A DNA stretch of 64,000 nucleotides. It comes from Dermatemys mawii. Its lineage: Eukaryota > Chordata > Testudines > Dermatemydidae. The translations under genes and the position numbers were made by a program. A model generated the notes under the pieces. It was not told the origin of the DNA. It made no database searches and saw only the letters and a program-made list of their open reading frames with translations. The DNA lies in NCBI GenBank assembly GCA_007922305.1, contig ML677385.1, positions 7,776,336 through 7,840,335 of the forward strand, in the 5' to 3' direction. Shown one piece after another: positions 23,001 through 35,000 of the stretch (position 1 is its first letter; every line of letters begins with the position of its first letter).

Positions 23001-26000
23001 GCAATTACATGCATGCTGACTGACTTGCCCCTGCCTAGGAAGGCTACAGCTAAGGTAACTCCCAGGTCCCAGGCACGCACGCCCTCTGGAGTATAAACCT
23101 AAAATTATACAATCTTGTGCTGCATAGGGAACTATACAGCATAAGCTCATAAAGTTCACCTCCTCCCGCAATGTGGAGAGGAATATGCAACAGCATTTAC
23201 ATCTTGAGCTATAATTTCCATAGAGTTCACTCCACCTCACTGGTTTAGATAAAGCAAAAACAAGTTTATTAACTACAAAAGATAGCCTTTAAGTGATTAT
23301 AAGTGATAGCAAACAGATCAAAGCAGATTACTTAGTGAATAAACAAAAATGCAAACTAAGCTTGATATTCGAAATAGATTGGATATGAATTAGCAGATTC
23401 TCACCCTAAGAGATGATACAAGTGGGCTGCAGATTCTTAAGCGGCAAGCTGTACTTGCTTTTTAGCTTGGAATCCCCATGTGTTTCATTTACAGGCTAGA
23501 AATCACTTTAGCCTGGGTTCAGCACTTCCCACAGTTCAGTCTCTGTTCCTCAGGTATTTCCAGGAGTCGTCTTGTGTGGGGAGTGACTCCTCGTCTTATA
23601 TAGGTTTTGAATATGGCAAGAACCCTTTTTTTTCAAAGCTTGGTTCCCAGACCAGTCTGGAAAAATTCTGACATCCCAAGATGAGTCTATCATCATGTGG
23701 TCTGATCATGTGTCCATGTAGAGTCATAGCAGCCATTAATCACAGGCTGTTTGGAGTGTTCTCAGGAATGCGGGAGATAAGCTTCTTCTTAGGCCCATTG
23801 TTTTTTCCAAATAGCCTATTGCTCTTAATAGGCCCTTCTCCACCCACTATCTAGACCAGGGGTTCTCAAACTTAATCGCATCATGATCTCTTTCTGACAA
23901 CAAAAAATACTATGTAACCCCAGAAGGGTGGTGGGGCAAATCCAAAGCCCAAGGGCTTTAGTCCGAGGCAGGGGACCTGTAAGCTACTCTGCCACCCAGG
24001 GTTGAAGTTGTTGGGCTTTGGCCCCGGATGGTGGGGCTCAGGCTTTGACTTTGGCTCCGGGCCCCACTCACTCTAAGCCAGACCTAGTGACCCCATGGGA
24101 TCACAGTCTATTTTGGAGTCCTGATCCACAGTTTGAGAATTGCTGATCTAGACTGAAAGCATCTTGTCTAGAGGGCGTTATCCAGGTGTAACTACATTTG
24201 AAGTGCATATACATAGTCAATAGTCATAACTTCAAATACAAAAAGATATATGCATATAAACAGGATAATCATATTAAGCAAATTATAACTTTTCCAAAGA
24301 CATCTCCCACTGCAGCCCTGCAAGCTGTTCACTACTTTCTGTCCCCTCCCCCCACCTCACATGACTTATTTTGCATAAAATACATCATAATTATATCATA
24401 ATATCACTATGAAGAATATGGGGTGCAGTTTCACAGCATGATCCATTTGTTACTTTGACAACTGGGACTAAGGTATTAAACAGGCATCAGAAGCTGACTA
24501 GGAGCTAGTGGAGGGACTTGAGCTGAGGTCTGATGTGCTTATAGTGACATGAGCCATGAAGAAGGCAGGCAGCTTCACTCTGTCCCAGCTGGAACCCGTG
24601 TATCATTTTCATATTCAACCAGAGGCAGATTAAGGTTTCCTGGGCCCTTGGCCAGAGCAAGTGGGCCAGGGTCCCTCATCACCCATTCCACCTGTGGCCC
24701 CATCCCTTTCTGCCCCTTCCCTCACCACATTCCATCCAGGGTCCCCCTCCCCCATTCCATCTCCCACTGCAGCCCTGCAAGCTGTTCACTACTTTCTGTC
24801 CCCTTCCCCCATGTCTCCACGACTGGAGAAGCACTGTCCCCCACCCCCATGACCCTACGCCACAGTAGGGAGTGAGAGCTCTCCAGTCCCTGGGGCTGTG
24901 GCCAGTAGTGAGAGTTCCTCCAGTCCTGGTGCTGCAGAGGGTGCTGGTGCTGGGTTTTCCCCGGCACTCCCTACACTTTTGCTGGGGGGCCAGGGGTGCT
25001 GGTGCTTCTCCCACCCTACTCACTTGGCCCTTCTGCTGGAGAGCACGGTTGGGTGCTGGGGGCTTCCCTTGCCACCCCATGGCTTCTACTAGGGATGGGG
25101 TCATGGGGCACTGGGGCTTCCCCTGCCACCTGGTGTTGCTGGCGAAGTTGGCCTCTGGGGGCTTCCCCCACCTGGCAGCCAGGTGTCTGGGCTTCTGCCT
25201 CCTGGCTGTGGCATAGCCCCCCTCAGCCCAGTGGCTAATCTATCACTACATTCATTTTAAGATTTATGATGATCTAGCTGACCAGAAAAGCCAAGACCCC
25301 ATTCTATGAGAGGAAGAGTGGCCACCTTTGCTTGCATATGTAATATATCATTCCCCAAAATTGGCAAAGTTACTGTAGGAGCTCAGTTCACTCTTTCCAC
25401 AGGAAATTTTGGCTTGACTTGGAGGCTAATACCTTGATCAAAATCCTAGGTCCCGATCCCTACATCCTGAGAATTCCTACTGGGATTCCTACTAGGTTGC
25501 TCAATACGTTCCCTATTCATGGGAGGGGAGGCAGGTGGAGTTCTCTCAAACTTTTTATATTGGCTTCTGGTCAATACGCATGTGACAAGTTTGCAGCCCA
25601 AGGAAGAGATATGTGCAAAAGAAAAAAAAAAAGATGTACTCCCTCAATATTAATTTTTTTTTCCTCAGGGTCTAATCCGACTCTCATTGAAGTCAATGGG
25701 AGACTTTCCACTGAACTCAATCATCTTCTCATTGAATAACTGTACTGTGTGCCATTACAGTTGTGCATGTGTTTCCCAAGGAAAACTAAAGTGAAACTGC
25801 TCTGATTCTTAGCATTTTGATTGCTACTCAGAAGGTTCTGAATAGTAATGAGGAAACTGATAGAAGTCTTCATAATTTTGCCTTTGTTGCTTGGGAAGAC
25901 TAATAGCAGCAGCAGAGTCAATGGAGCTCTGTCTCTCTCTGCAGAGTCAGGAAGATAGCAGTGCATTGGTTCACATTTGGTAGCTTATCTTCTTAACCAT

Positions 26001-29000
26001 CAAGACTAGAAATAATACAGTGTTAAAATAAAGTTAATTTTTGCAGAAATTAAAATTTCAGTATTCTAGCTTACTATATTATCAGGAAACATCTACTTGC
26101 CAGTGGTGAATAATGAGTAGAATTTTAAAGCTGTTGATCATAATGTTAATTACACAGCTAAACACCAACATATTATGCTTAAAACAGGCCACTAATATAC
26201 AGAGATTTATCTAGGAATATTTAAAAATTGATTTAAATATTGCTGTTTTTTTCATTGTAGTTTAAATTGATTGTGGAAAATCCAGATAAACCTGTTGCAT
26301 CTGGTCTTCAAGTTACAGCTACTGTGGAATATCATCCTGATAGTGAAGAGGACCTTCGAGATAGACTACTCCTTTTGGTAGACAAAGATGTACTTGAGAT
26401 CCCTCTGATAGGGTATGGTATTTAAAAGTACATAAACTGCTGATTATATTTTCATTTTATTTGAAAGGGAAGTATGCTAATACATATAGCCATGTATAAT
26501 GATGTAACTAATTTGTTATCTGAATTTTGAAAAAAAATGGTGAATTTCTTTGTAAAGGTAAGTTTCTGATTTTTAAGCATGTCACACAGGTAGTGTGTTC
26601 ATTTTGGTGATGTCTTTTAATGTTGACAAAGGATTAAATTTTGATCAAGTGTACTCAGTCTTCATAGTTAAGAACCGGGAATGATTTGGGCTCATATCTG
26701 TGCTCTGTATTTTTAGCCTGTGATGGTTTTCATGATAAATGGCTTCCTCTGATACTTTCCAATTGTATAATTGGAATTGAATGGGATCGACTTGTTCTTC
26801 CCTGAGTATACTCACTGTTGAGTTAGTGATATGTAGGTCCTTATAATTATTGCGCATATAGTTATGACTGGATTATAGTGAAGCATTTCTTCCTCAATTT
26901 TGTAAATATTTTAAAAATGTATAATTTATATTCTGTACCAAATTGGAACCTATGCGTTTGAAAAAGAATATGACCCATGGTCATAAACAACTGAAAACAA
27001 TAGTTTTTGTAGAATGATTACTAACTTTAAAAATGACCTGAAGAGGCAGTAATGGATTCCCTTTCAGAATAAGCGGTATTCAAACCATTAAATAAAAATC
27101 TCACTCTCTGAGAGTTCTGTCAGGAAGTAGGCAGGATATTTTGATGCTTCATCCAAACTATGCTTATCTCAGCACTTCTTCCTCTTTGCCTATCTATCAT
27201 CTCTCCTCTCCTCTCCCTGATTTGCTTCTCTCCCACTTAAAAATGTTTTCAATTTAATGTTATACAAGTATTAAAGCATGATAGAAACTGATTAATTGTC
27301 TTTCTTCAGGCTTCCAAATTCATTGTAAATAAAGTTGACACTTTTAGTAACATGGTAGCCACCAAAAGGAGACTTAGAAATGGCGATTTAAGTTAGGAAT
27401 TGTATTTTCATTTGTAGTTGTAAGTACTTTATGAGCAATGCTCCCGAAATTTAAAACAGTGTATTAAAGAAATGGCCGCAGTTTTTTCTGAACTTACTCA
27501 TGCATTCTGTCTTTAACCATATGAAAATATGGCCAAGATTTTGCTGGTGAATAGGAAAGGCTTGAGCTAAAATATCCATAAGGTAAATGAGGGCAACATT
27601 CTTGAGTATAGCACATCTTCCAGAATGGTCTCCGGCTCTTACAGATCATTTATTCAGACTAAGTATTTAATTTTAGTTCCACATCTTCGTTTGTGCCAAA
27701 AATTGCTTTGCTGTTACAGAATAGACTAAGAGCCAAATTATTGTTCTATTCTTCCTAGACTCAGGAAGTCCACTGCTTGTTCTGTAATAAAGAACTGTTC
27801 AGTGTTGGCCAAATTNNNNNNNNNNNNNNNNNNNNNNNNNNNNNNNNNNNNNNNNNNNNNNNNNNNNNNNNNNNNNNNNNNNNNNNNNNNNNNNNNNNNN
27901 NNNNNNNNNNNNNNNTGTGGCACCTTAAAGACTAACTGAAATTTTTTAAGAGCATGAGCTTTCGTGGGCTAATACCCACTTCGTCGGTTGCATCCGACGA
28001 AGTGGGTATTAGCCCACGAAAGCTCATGCTCTGAAAAAAATTTCAGTTAGTCTTTAAGGTGCCACAGGACTCTTTGTCACTTCTGCAATTCCAGACTAAC
28101 ACGGCTACCCCTCTGATTCTATTCTTTGGCTAATGTTTCTTGACTGAATATAAAACATAAACATTTCAAAGAGATGATAATTTCTGGATAAATCCTGTAT
28201 TTTAAATCCTGTTTTTAAATTGTAGCAGTTTGAACTTTGAGTTGCAAGTCCAGGAGTGATGAAGACATTTATGTATTAGATGCTAAAACTACTATTTCTA
28301 TTTGTCCCACATAAAATGAAGGAACATCTGGATATCTTTTAAGTTTGTGTGAACCATTCACTGTAGTGGTTGCAGAATGGTCTTTACACACATTCTTCTA
28401 AAGTAGGAAACAGTAAATTGGTTGTCTAGGAAACAAATTGGATTTTTTCAGCTGGTTGTTATTTTTCTTGCAAGTAAAACCTCTTCCTGCTTGAGGTTCT
28501 AGATATCCTTTTGGAAGGCAATACTACTACAGTAAAAGCTGTGTTATCTGGAACTTGAAAGCTCTATAAACCTGCATGTCTGATATCTCCCAATGCAAAT
28601 CTTCGATAAGGTTGCCAGATGTCCAGTTTTTGACCGGAATGCCTGGCAGGCTCTTTACCTTGCTCTGTGTTGCTCCCTGAAGTGGCGACCTGTCCCTGCT
28701 GCTCCTAAGTGGAAGAACAACCCAGGGGTCTCCATGTGCTGCCTCGACCCTGCCCTGAGTGCTGGCTCCGCAGCTCTTATTGGCTGGGAAGAGCGGCAAA
28801 TGGGAGCTGCGGAGATGGTGCCTGTGAGTAGAGAAAGTGCACAGAGCCACCTGGCCACAACTCTGCCTAGGAGCAGCGGGGACATGTCGCCGCTTGCGGT
28901 GAGCCACCTGAGGTGAGCATCACGCAGTTCCAGTATCTGAAACCCCTCCCATGCCCCAAGTTTCTACCCAAAGGTCCCTCCTGCACTCAAACTCCCTTCC

Positions 29001-32000
29001 AGAGCCTGCACCTCCTCCTGTGCCCCAGCCCTGAGCCACTCCGTCACCCAAACTTCCTCCCTCCCTCACCCAAACTCCCTCCCTCCATTGGTAAGTATAA
29101 GTCTTAATTAACTGGAATTTTTGACAAACTGGCACACACACGCCCACCTCCAACAGGCCAGATAACAAAGCTTTTATTGCAGTAACTTCTGGAAAGGAAT
29201 CTGGGTATCATACATAAAACCCAGAGAATTTTTGTGATTATTTTTTTCATTTGGAAGTTCAAAATTTAACTGACTTTCTGCAGAAGAAAATCTACAGAGT
29301 AATGCGTACTACTTAGTGAATGTGTCCCGGAAGAAAGAATAAACTTTGCAGTGTTTATTTTTGGAAAAGTCTGTTTCTTCCCAAGGGTAATGTTGGTAGT
29401 GCTGATGTCTTGTTCTTTTGTTGACAAGTGTTTTTTTTTTAATTTTTCCATTCAGCACTGCTGTATATTTGTAAACTTATTGACGCAAATCTAGTCTGTA
29501 GTATGTCACAAAGCAGAATGTGAGACAATACTATAGAGAGAGTTTATTTGCATTGTCTGCTTAGCAGAGCAACAATTGTAAATATGAATGTGGCCCTGAG
29601 TAACATCCCATAGGACTGCTCCTGCTTCAAAATGAGATTTTGATTTCTAGCATTTCAGAGCATTAAAAGAAACATTCTAATAGAATCTCAGATAACTAGA
29701 ATTTATATATTTTGCATAAGATCATGAAAAGGACCTGGCACTAGCTGGAGTAGTTGATTTGTCAGAGTTAAATGCCTATTACCTGCCTTTAATATTTTAT
29801 TTCCTTTGGTGGTTGTTGAGTGAGAAACACTTTCCCCATTGGTTTATCCCTGATCTGCTATATCTGAAGCAATTGTCTGTACAGGTACATAAATTCAATT
29901 TTTACTACTTGTGATGTGGTTTGAAGAAGATTGATGCAAGCACGAAATCTAATCTGAGGGTTTTGGAGAAAAGTTCCAATTTGGAACAACCTTAAAAATT
30001 AATTTAGGAAAAGAGGATTGTGTATAATGGGAAAAATATGGGCAGGTTCAGATCATCTCTTTGGAGCAGTACCCTTCATAGCTGGCTAAATTTTTTAATA
30101 AAACAGTTTTAGTAAAGACTAGAGTCTTCTGAAATATCACTCCTGCAAGCTTTTTTATTTATATACATTTATTTTAGGCAAGCATTTAGTAAGGAAGATA
30201 TACAGATGACTAAATCTTAAAATATTTTTTCTTACATCTGAAGTTAAATATGTATGGGAGAGTGAACTTAGAAAGGAATGCACTGTGGTATTGTGTCAAA
30301 GAAACATCTATTTCAGAGATTTTACTGGCCCTTTGATAAGGACCTTAAAGTTGTATTTTCTAAATACCAGTCCTGCAAATGTGACCTGAGCTGTGCCAGT
30401 CAAGCTGGATAATGTCCATCTCACGTATTGTCATAAGACTTTTGCAGGCCAAACTATGTGGTTGGCTACATCTGTGCAGCACCACAATCTCCAGATTATG
30501 GTCTCCATGACACATGTATAATATTGCAAGTGCTTGTCAGGGAGTGGGTTTTTTTTTTTTTTTTTGTTCTCACAAAAGATTTATGTGAAAATATTTTTGG
30601 TTTTTGTTGCAATTTTTTGATTAAGTTTTCAGGTTTTCTGAAAAACCAACAAACAAAGAAACCATTTCCTCCTTCCCCCAAATTTTTTTTTGAAGAAAAC
30701 AATTGCTCCCTCCAAATTTTTGGCCAAAAATGAAATATTTTTTTAATGAAAATCTGAAAAAAAAATTCTTGGAAACTGGTTAGTTCCTATGGAAATGCCC
30801 AATTTGACAAAACATTTTTGTGGGAAAAAATGTTTTGAACAAAATATTTTGACCAGAACTGCAGATTACCTTTCAGTGAGTTTGCTCCGGTGGCACTGGA
30901 AGCATAATCTGCAGCCTCATATGAGCAAAGTTACAGACATGTTCTTAACTGCTTTGTAGAATCAAGGCCTAAATATTTCTTTCTACACCATATATATTAT
31001 TCTTTTAGCTTTTGGGATTTCTTCGTTGCCGGTTCCATGCAGATAACTTAAACTGTATTTAAATAACCCTAGATGTTATCCTTACATGAAAACTCCTGTC
31101 TAATACAATAAATATGTAAAGATAAATAAGCATGAGATTGAAATTTACTTAATCTCCCTAGACCATTAACCTTCTCTTATTGGACTGTGTCCGGCACTAC
31201 CATTCCCCCAACTCATTTGTTGTCTTTATATCATTGTATTATGGGACTATACCTGTGCTTAAATGCATAACAGGGTTGAGGGCTTCAGCTATGAGAGAGT
31301 GCATAATTCTCAGGTAGTGTCACAGTCATAGAAAGAAACGTTCCTAAATTGGAATTAATTACATTACCCTTTTGCCATTACCCTAATAATAAACCTTAAC
31401 TGTTTATGATATGGTACATTCAGTTATTATAATGATAAAACACAAAGAATTTATTAGATGGTGGTCCAGATTTATCCCTGGTGTAATTCCATTTTTTTTC
31501 TAATAGAGTTAAAGCAGGAGTGAACTTGGCCTAATAGATCTTAATCAAACTTGAATGATAGTGCTCTGTGTAAAATATGCGATTGGATTAGAAACTTTAT
31601 GCCCTAAACCGGACAAAGATGAAGCAAATGAACAGAAATTTGATTTGTCGTAAAACATTAAGCACTTATTTTAGTGGTACAGAGTCCTTTAGGAAATCAA
31701 ATAAACTATTCCTATCTTTTCAATAACTTGACCTTTCCATCGTAAAACACACAGGAATTAATAGATATTTGTATCCTTTAAAGAATCTCTTCAATGTCAC
31801 AAAATATCTTCTGATTCATATGCATTCCAGAAGAAGTATAGCTCGTTCCATAGTGGAATTAAATAAGATTCTAATATCTTTCATATTTCTGAAGCAACTT
31901 CTTGGAAGAACTGTAGAATACTTAAAATGTATTAGAGGTGTACTTTAAAGTTCTAAACAAGTTAACTGTCTGCCCGGAACTTATTTCATGTCCTAATAGA

Positions 32001-35000
32001 CCAGTTTATCACTTCTTAGAATTTATTACTTTGACAGTTTATCATGTTGCAAGGGAGCAAGGTATTAAAAAAAAAAAAAAGGGTTTTGCGACATCCGTGA
32101 GAGCATTTTCTCAGGGTGGACTTCCTGTCTTTCTCCGATCTATACTAGCCTATACTTTTGTCTCTGTTTCCTTTAACTCAAAAAGTTAAACCTTGGAAGT
32201 CTATTCAGGGTTTAACTATGTTTATAGTTATACATTTTTTCCCTAATATGTAACCTTAATCTCCATTGCTGCAGATTAAGCCCATTATTTCTTAACCTGC
32301 CTTTAGTGGATGTGGGAAAACAATTGTTCACAGTCCTTTTTATAACAGCACTTAACATATTTGGAGGCTATCAGTCTCCTCCTGACCTTCTTTTCTCAGA
32401 CTAAATGTGACCAGTTTTTTTTAACCTTTCGTAAGTCAGGGTTTTCTAAGTCTTTTATCATTTTTGTTGCTCTCCTTTGGACTCTTTCCAATTTGTCCAA
32501 TATCTTTCCCAAAGTGTGGCAGCTAAACATGGACACAGTACTCCAACTGAGGACTCACCAGTGCTGAGTGGGACAGTTACCTCCCATGTCTTATAACAAT
32601 CTTTTTAATACAACCCAGAATGACATTAGCCTTTTTTGCAGCTGCATCATGTTGTTGACTTGTATTCAATTTGATAGTCACTAAAACACACAGCAGTACT
32701 ATCACCTGCACAGTTATTCCCCATTTTGTAGTTGTGCATTTCATTTTTCCTTTCTAAGTGAAGTACTTTGCACTTGTCTTTATAGAATTTCATCTTATTG
32801 AATTCAGACCAGTTCTCCAATTTGTCAAGATGATTTGAATTCTGATCACATTCTCCAAAGTGCTTGTACCAGCTCCCAGCTTGGTGTCATCTGCAAATTT
32901 TATACGTACTTTGTCAACTCGGTTATCCAAGTCATTAATGAAAATACTGGACAGCACAGGACACAGGACTGACCCCTGTGGGTCTCTATTAGGTACGCCC
33001 ACCCAGTTTGACAGCAAACCATTTAAAACTACTCTTTGAGTACTTTCTTTCAATCAGTTGTGATCCCACATTAGAGTAATTTCATCTAGACCACACTTCC
33101 CTAGTTTGTTTATGAGAATGTCATGTGTGACTGTGTGAAAAGCCTTCTTAAAATGAAGATATATCAAGTCTATTGGTTCCCCACTAGGCTAGTAACCTTG
33201 TCAAAGAAGGTAATTAGGTTGGTTTGGCATGATTTGTTTTTGACAAATCCACGCAGGCTGTTCCTTCTTAACCTGTTATCCTCCTGGTGCTTACAAATGG
33301 ATTGTTTAATTGTTTCAGTATCTTTCCAAGTATCTTTAGGCTGACTACTCTATAATTCCGCAGGTCCTCTTTGTTCTCTTTTTTAAAGAAAGGTACTACA
33401 TTTGCCCTTTTCCATTCTTCTGAGACCTCACCCATCCTCCAAGAGTTCTCAAAGATCATTGCTAACAGTTCTGAGATTGCTTCAGCTTGTTCTTAAAGTA
33501 CCATAGGATGAATTTCATTAAGCCCTCCCAACTTGATTACATTTAATTTATCTAAATAGTCTTTAAACTGTTCTTTTCCTATTTGGTCTTGCATTCCTTC
33601 CCCCTTGTTAATATTAATTGTGTTCAGTATCTGGTCTTCATTAACTTTTTTAGTGAAGACTGAAGCAAAATAGACCTTAGTTATCAGCTCTCCTCAGAGG
33701 TGAATGTGGGCCAATACAGTGTACTGGCCAGAAGTCGCTGCTGGTACCAGTCTGTACACAGTTCACATTAAAGTGCTGCAACAGCAGCATTTTAACACTG
33801 ATGCCCCTTTTGCCCCTTCCATGACTGCTAATGGCAGGGGCAAAAGCATCAGCTACCCTGGAGCCAGGCAATTTAAAAGGGCCTGGGGCTCTTGGTCGCC
33901 GCTACCATGGCAGCAGCCAGAGCCCTGGTGGTGTGGGCTGGATAGTGTGAAAGGACTGGTAGAGGAAAGCTGACCGTCAGACCTGCCTCTTCAGCCCCTT
34001 CTGGGGGCCTGGAGCCAGGTCCCCTTACTTATAAGTATTTTATCTTACTTTCACTCTTTGCTCTTCTTCATTAAGTAGAGGTCCTAAGCATTCCTTTATC
34101 TTTCCGTTGATCCTAATATATTTAAAGTACTTCTTATTGCCTTTTATGTCCCTTGCTAGATGTCATTCATTTTTTGCTCCTACATGCTTGTTCTGTTCTT
34201 TTGTACTAATTCTTAGCAATTTGTCTACATTTCCACTTTTTGTAGGATTCCTTTTTGATATTTAGTTCATTATATGGCTCAATTAAGAGCTCTTTTGGCA
34301 TCTTACTATTTTTCTTATCTTTCTTTCACTTTGGGATAGTTTGCTGTTGAATGCAGCAGTCTGCCTGTGTGTAATTTATTCAAGGATTTGGAACCTTAAA
34401 CTGCAAGCTCTTTGGATTAGGGTTGGTGCAGTGCTTAGTACAGTGGAGCTCTGATCTTGATTTGAGGCCTCTTGGGGAAACAAGTAGCTTTAACTTGATT
34501 TCACCAGTTTTTATTACAACTAATGTTGTTGAAACTACATGATGCATGCTCATAAATAAAGAACCCTGCATGCCATAAATTTTGTTTCACTAGGATGTGA
34601 ACATCTGGATAAATATTAGTTTGGTCAGCTGATATTGCAATATAGTGTATGTTTATCTTAGTCATTTTAGTCAATTTTATGTTGGAATTAACCCAAAATG
34701 AGTGAAAGCTTTTCTGAAAATTTATGTTAGGGTCTTGTGCCATAACACAAGAATTCAAATATAATATATAGTTGCATTCCATTTCAGCTCATTGACGGGA
34801 ATTAAATTGTTTTAAAGTTACAGTAATTAAAAATAAACAGATTAGCCGTTTAATAAGTAGGCATTTTTATGTCTTCCATGTGTTCATAACACTGCTGAAG
34901 TGAGTTACATAAATAATTGTGTTGTTAATGGAATTAGGAGGAAAGCAGATTTTTTTTCCATTGCATTGTTCAAATAAATTCCTTTTAAAAACCACAAAAT

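Larger units (their letters stand above)
22015..24435 (-). mobile_element. Antisense LTR split by two hAT elements
   Basis: LTR text runs 22015-22137, 22956-23848 and 24154-24435, interrupted by hAT elements at 22146-22947 and 23857-24145. It includes GTTTATTAACTACAAAAGAT and TGATAGCAAACAGATCAAAG, and ends GTGCAGTTTCACA. The family is recognised as a common turtle LTR. The outer ends are approximate: GCATG occurs at both sides (22010-22014 and 24436-24440), but the left end lacks a clear TG start. A 47-bp foreign insert lies at 24301-24347. Confidence 0.6.

Noticed and set aside
24549..25216. Overlapping open frames with serine/proline-rich or leucine-rich content
   Set aside because: They fall in a GC-rich repeat and have no family resemblance.
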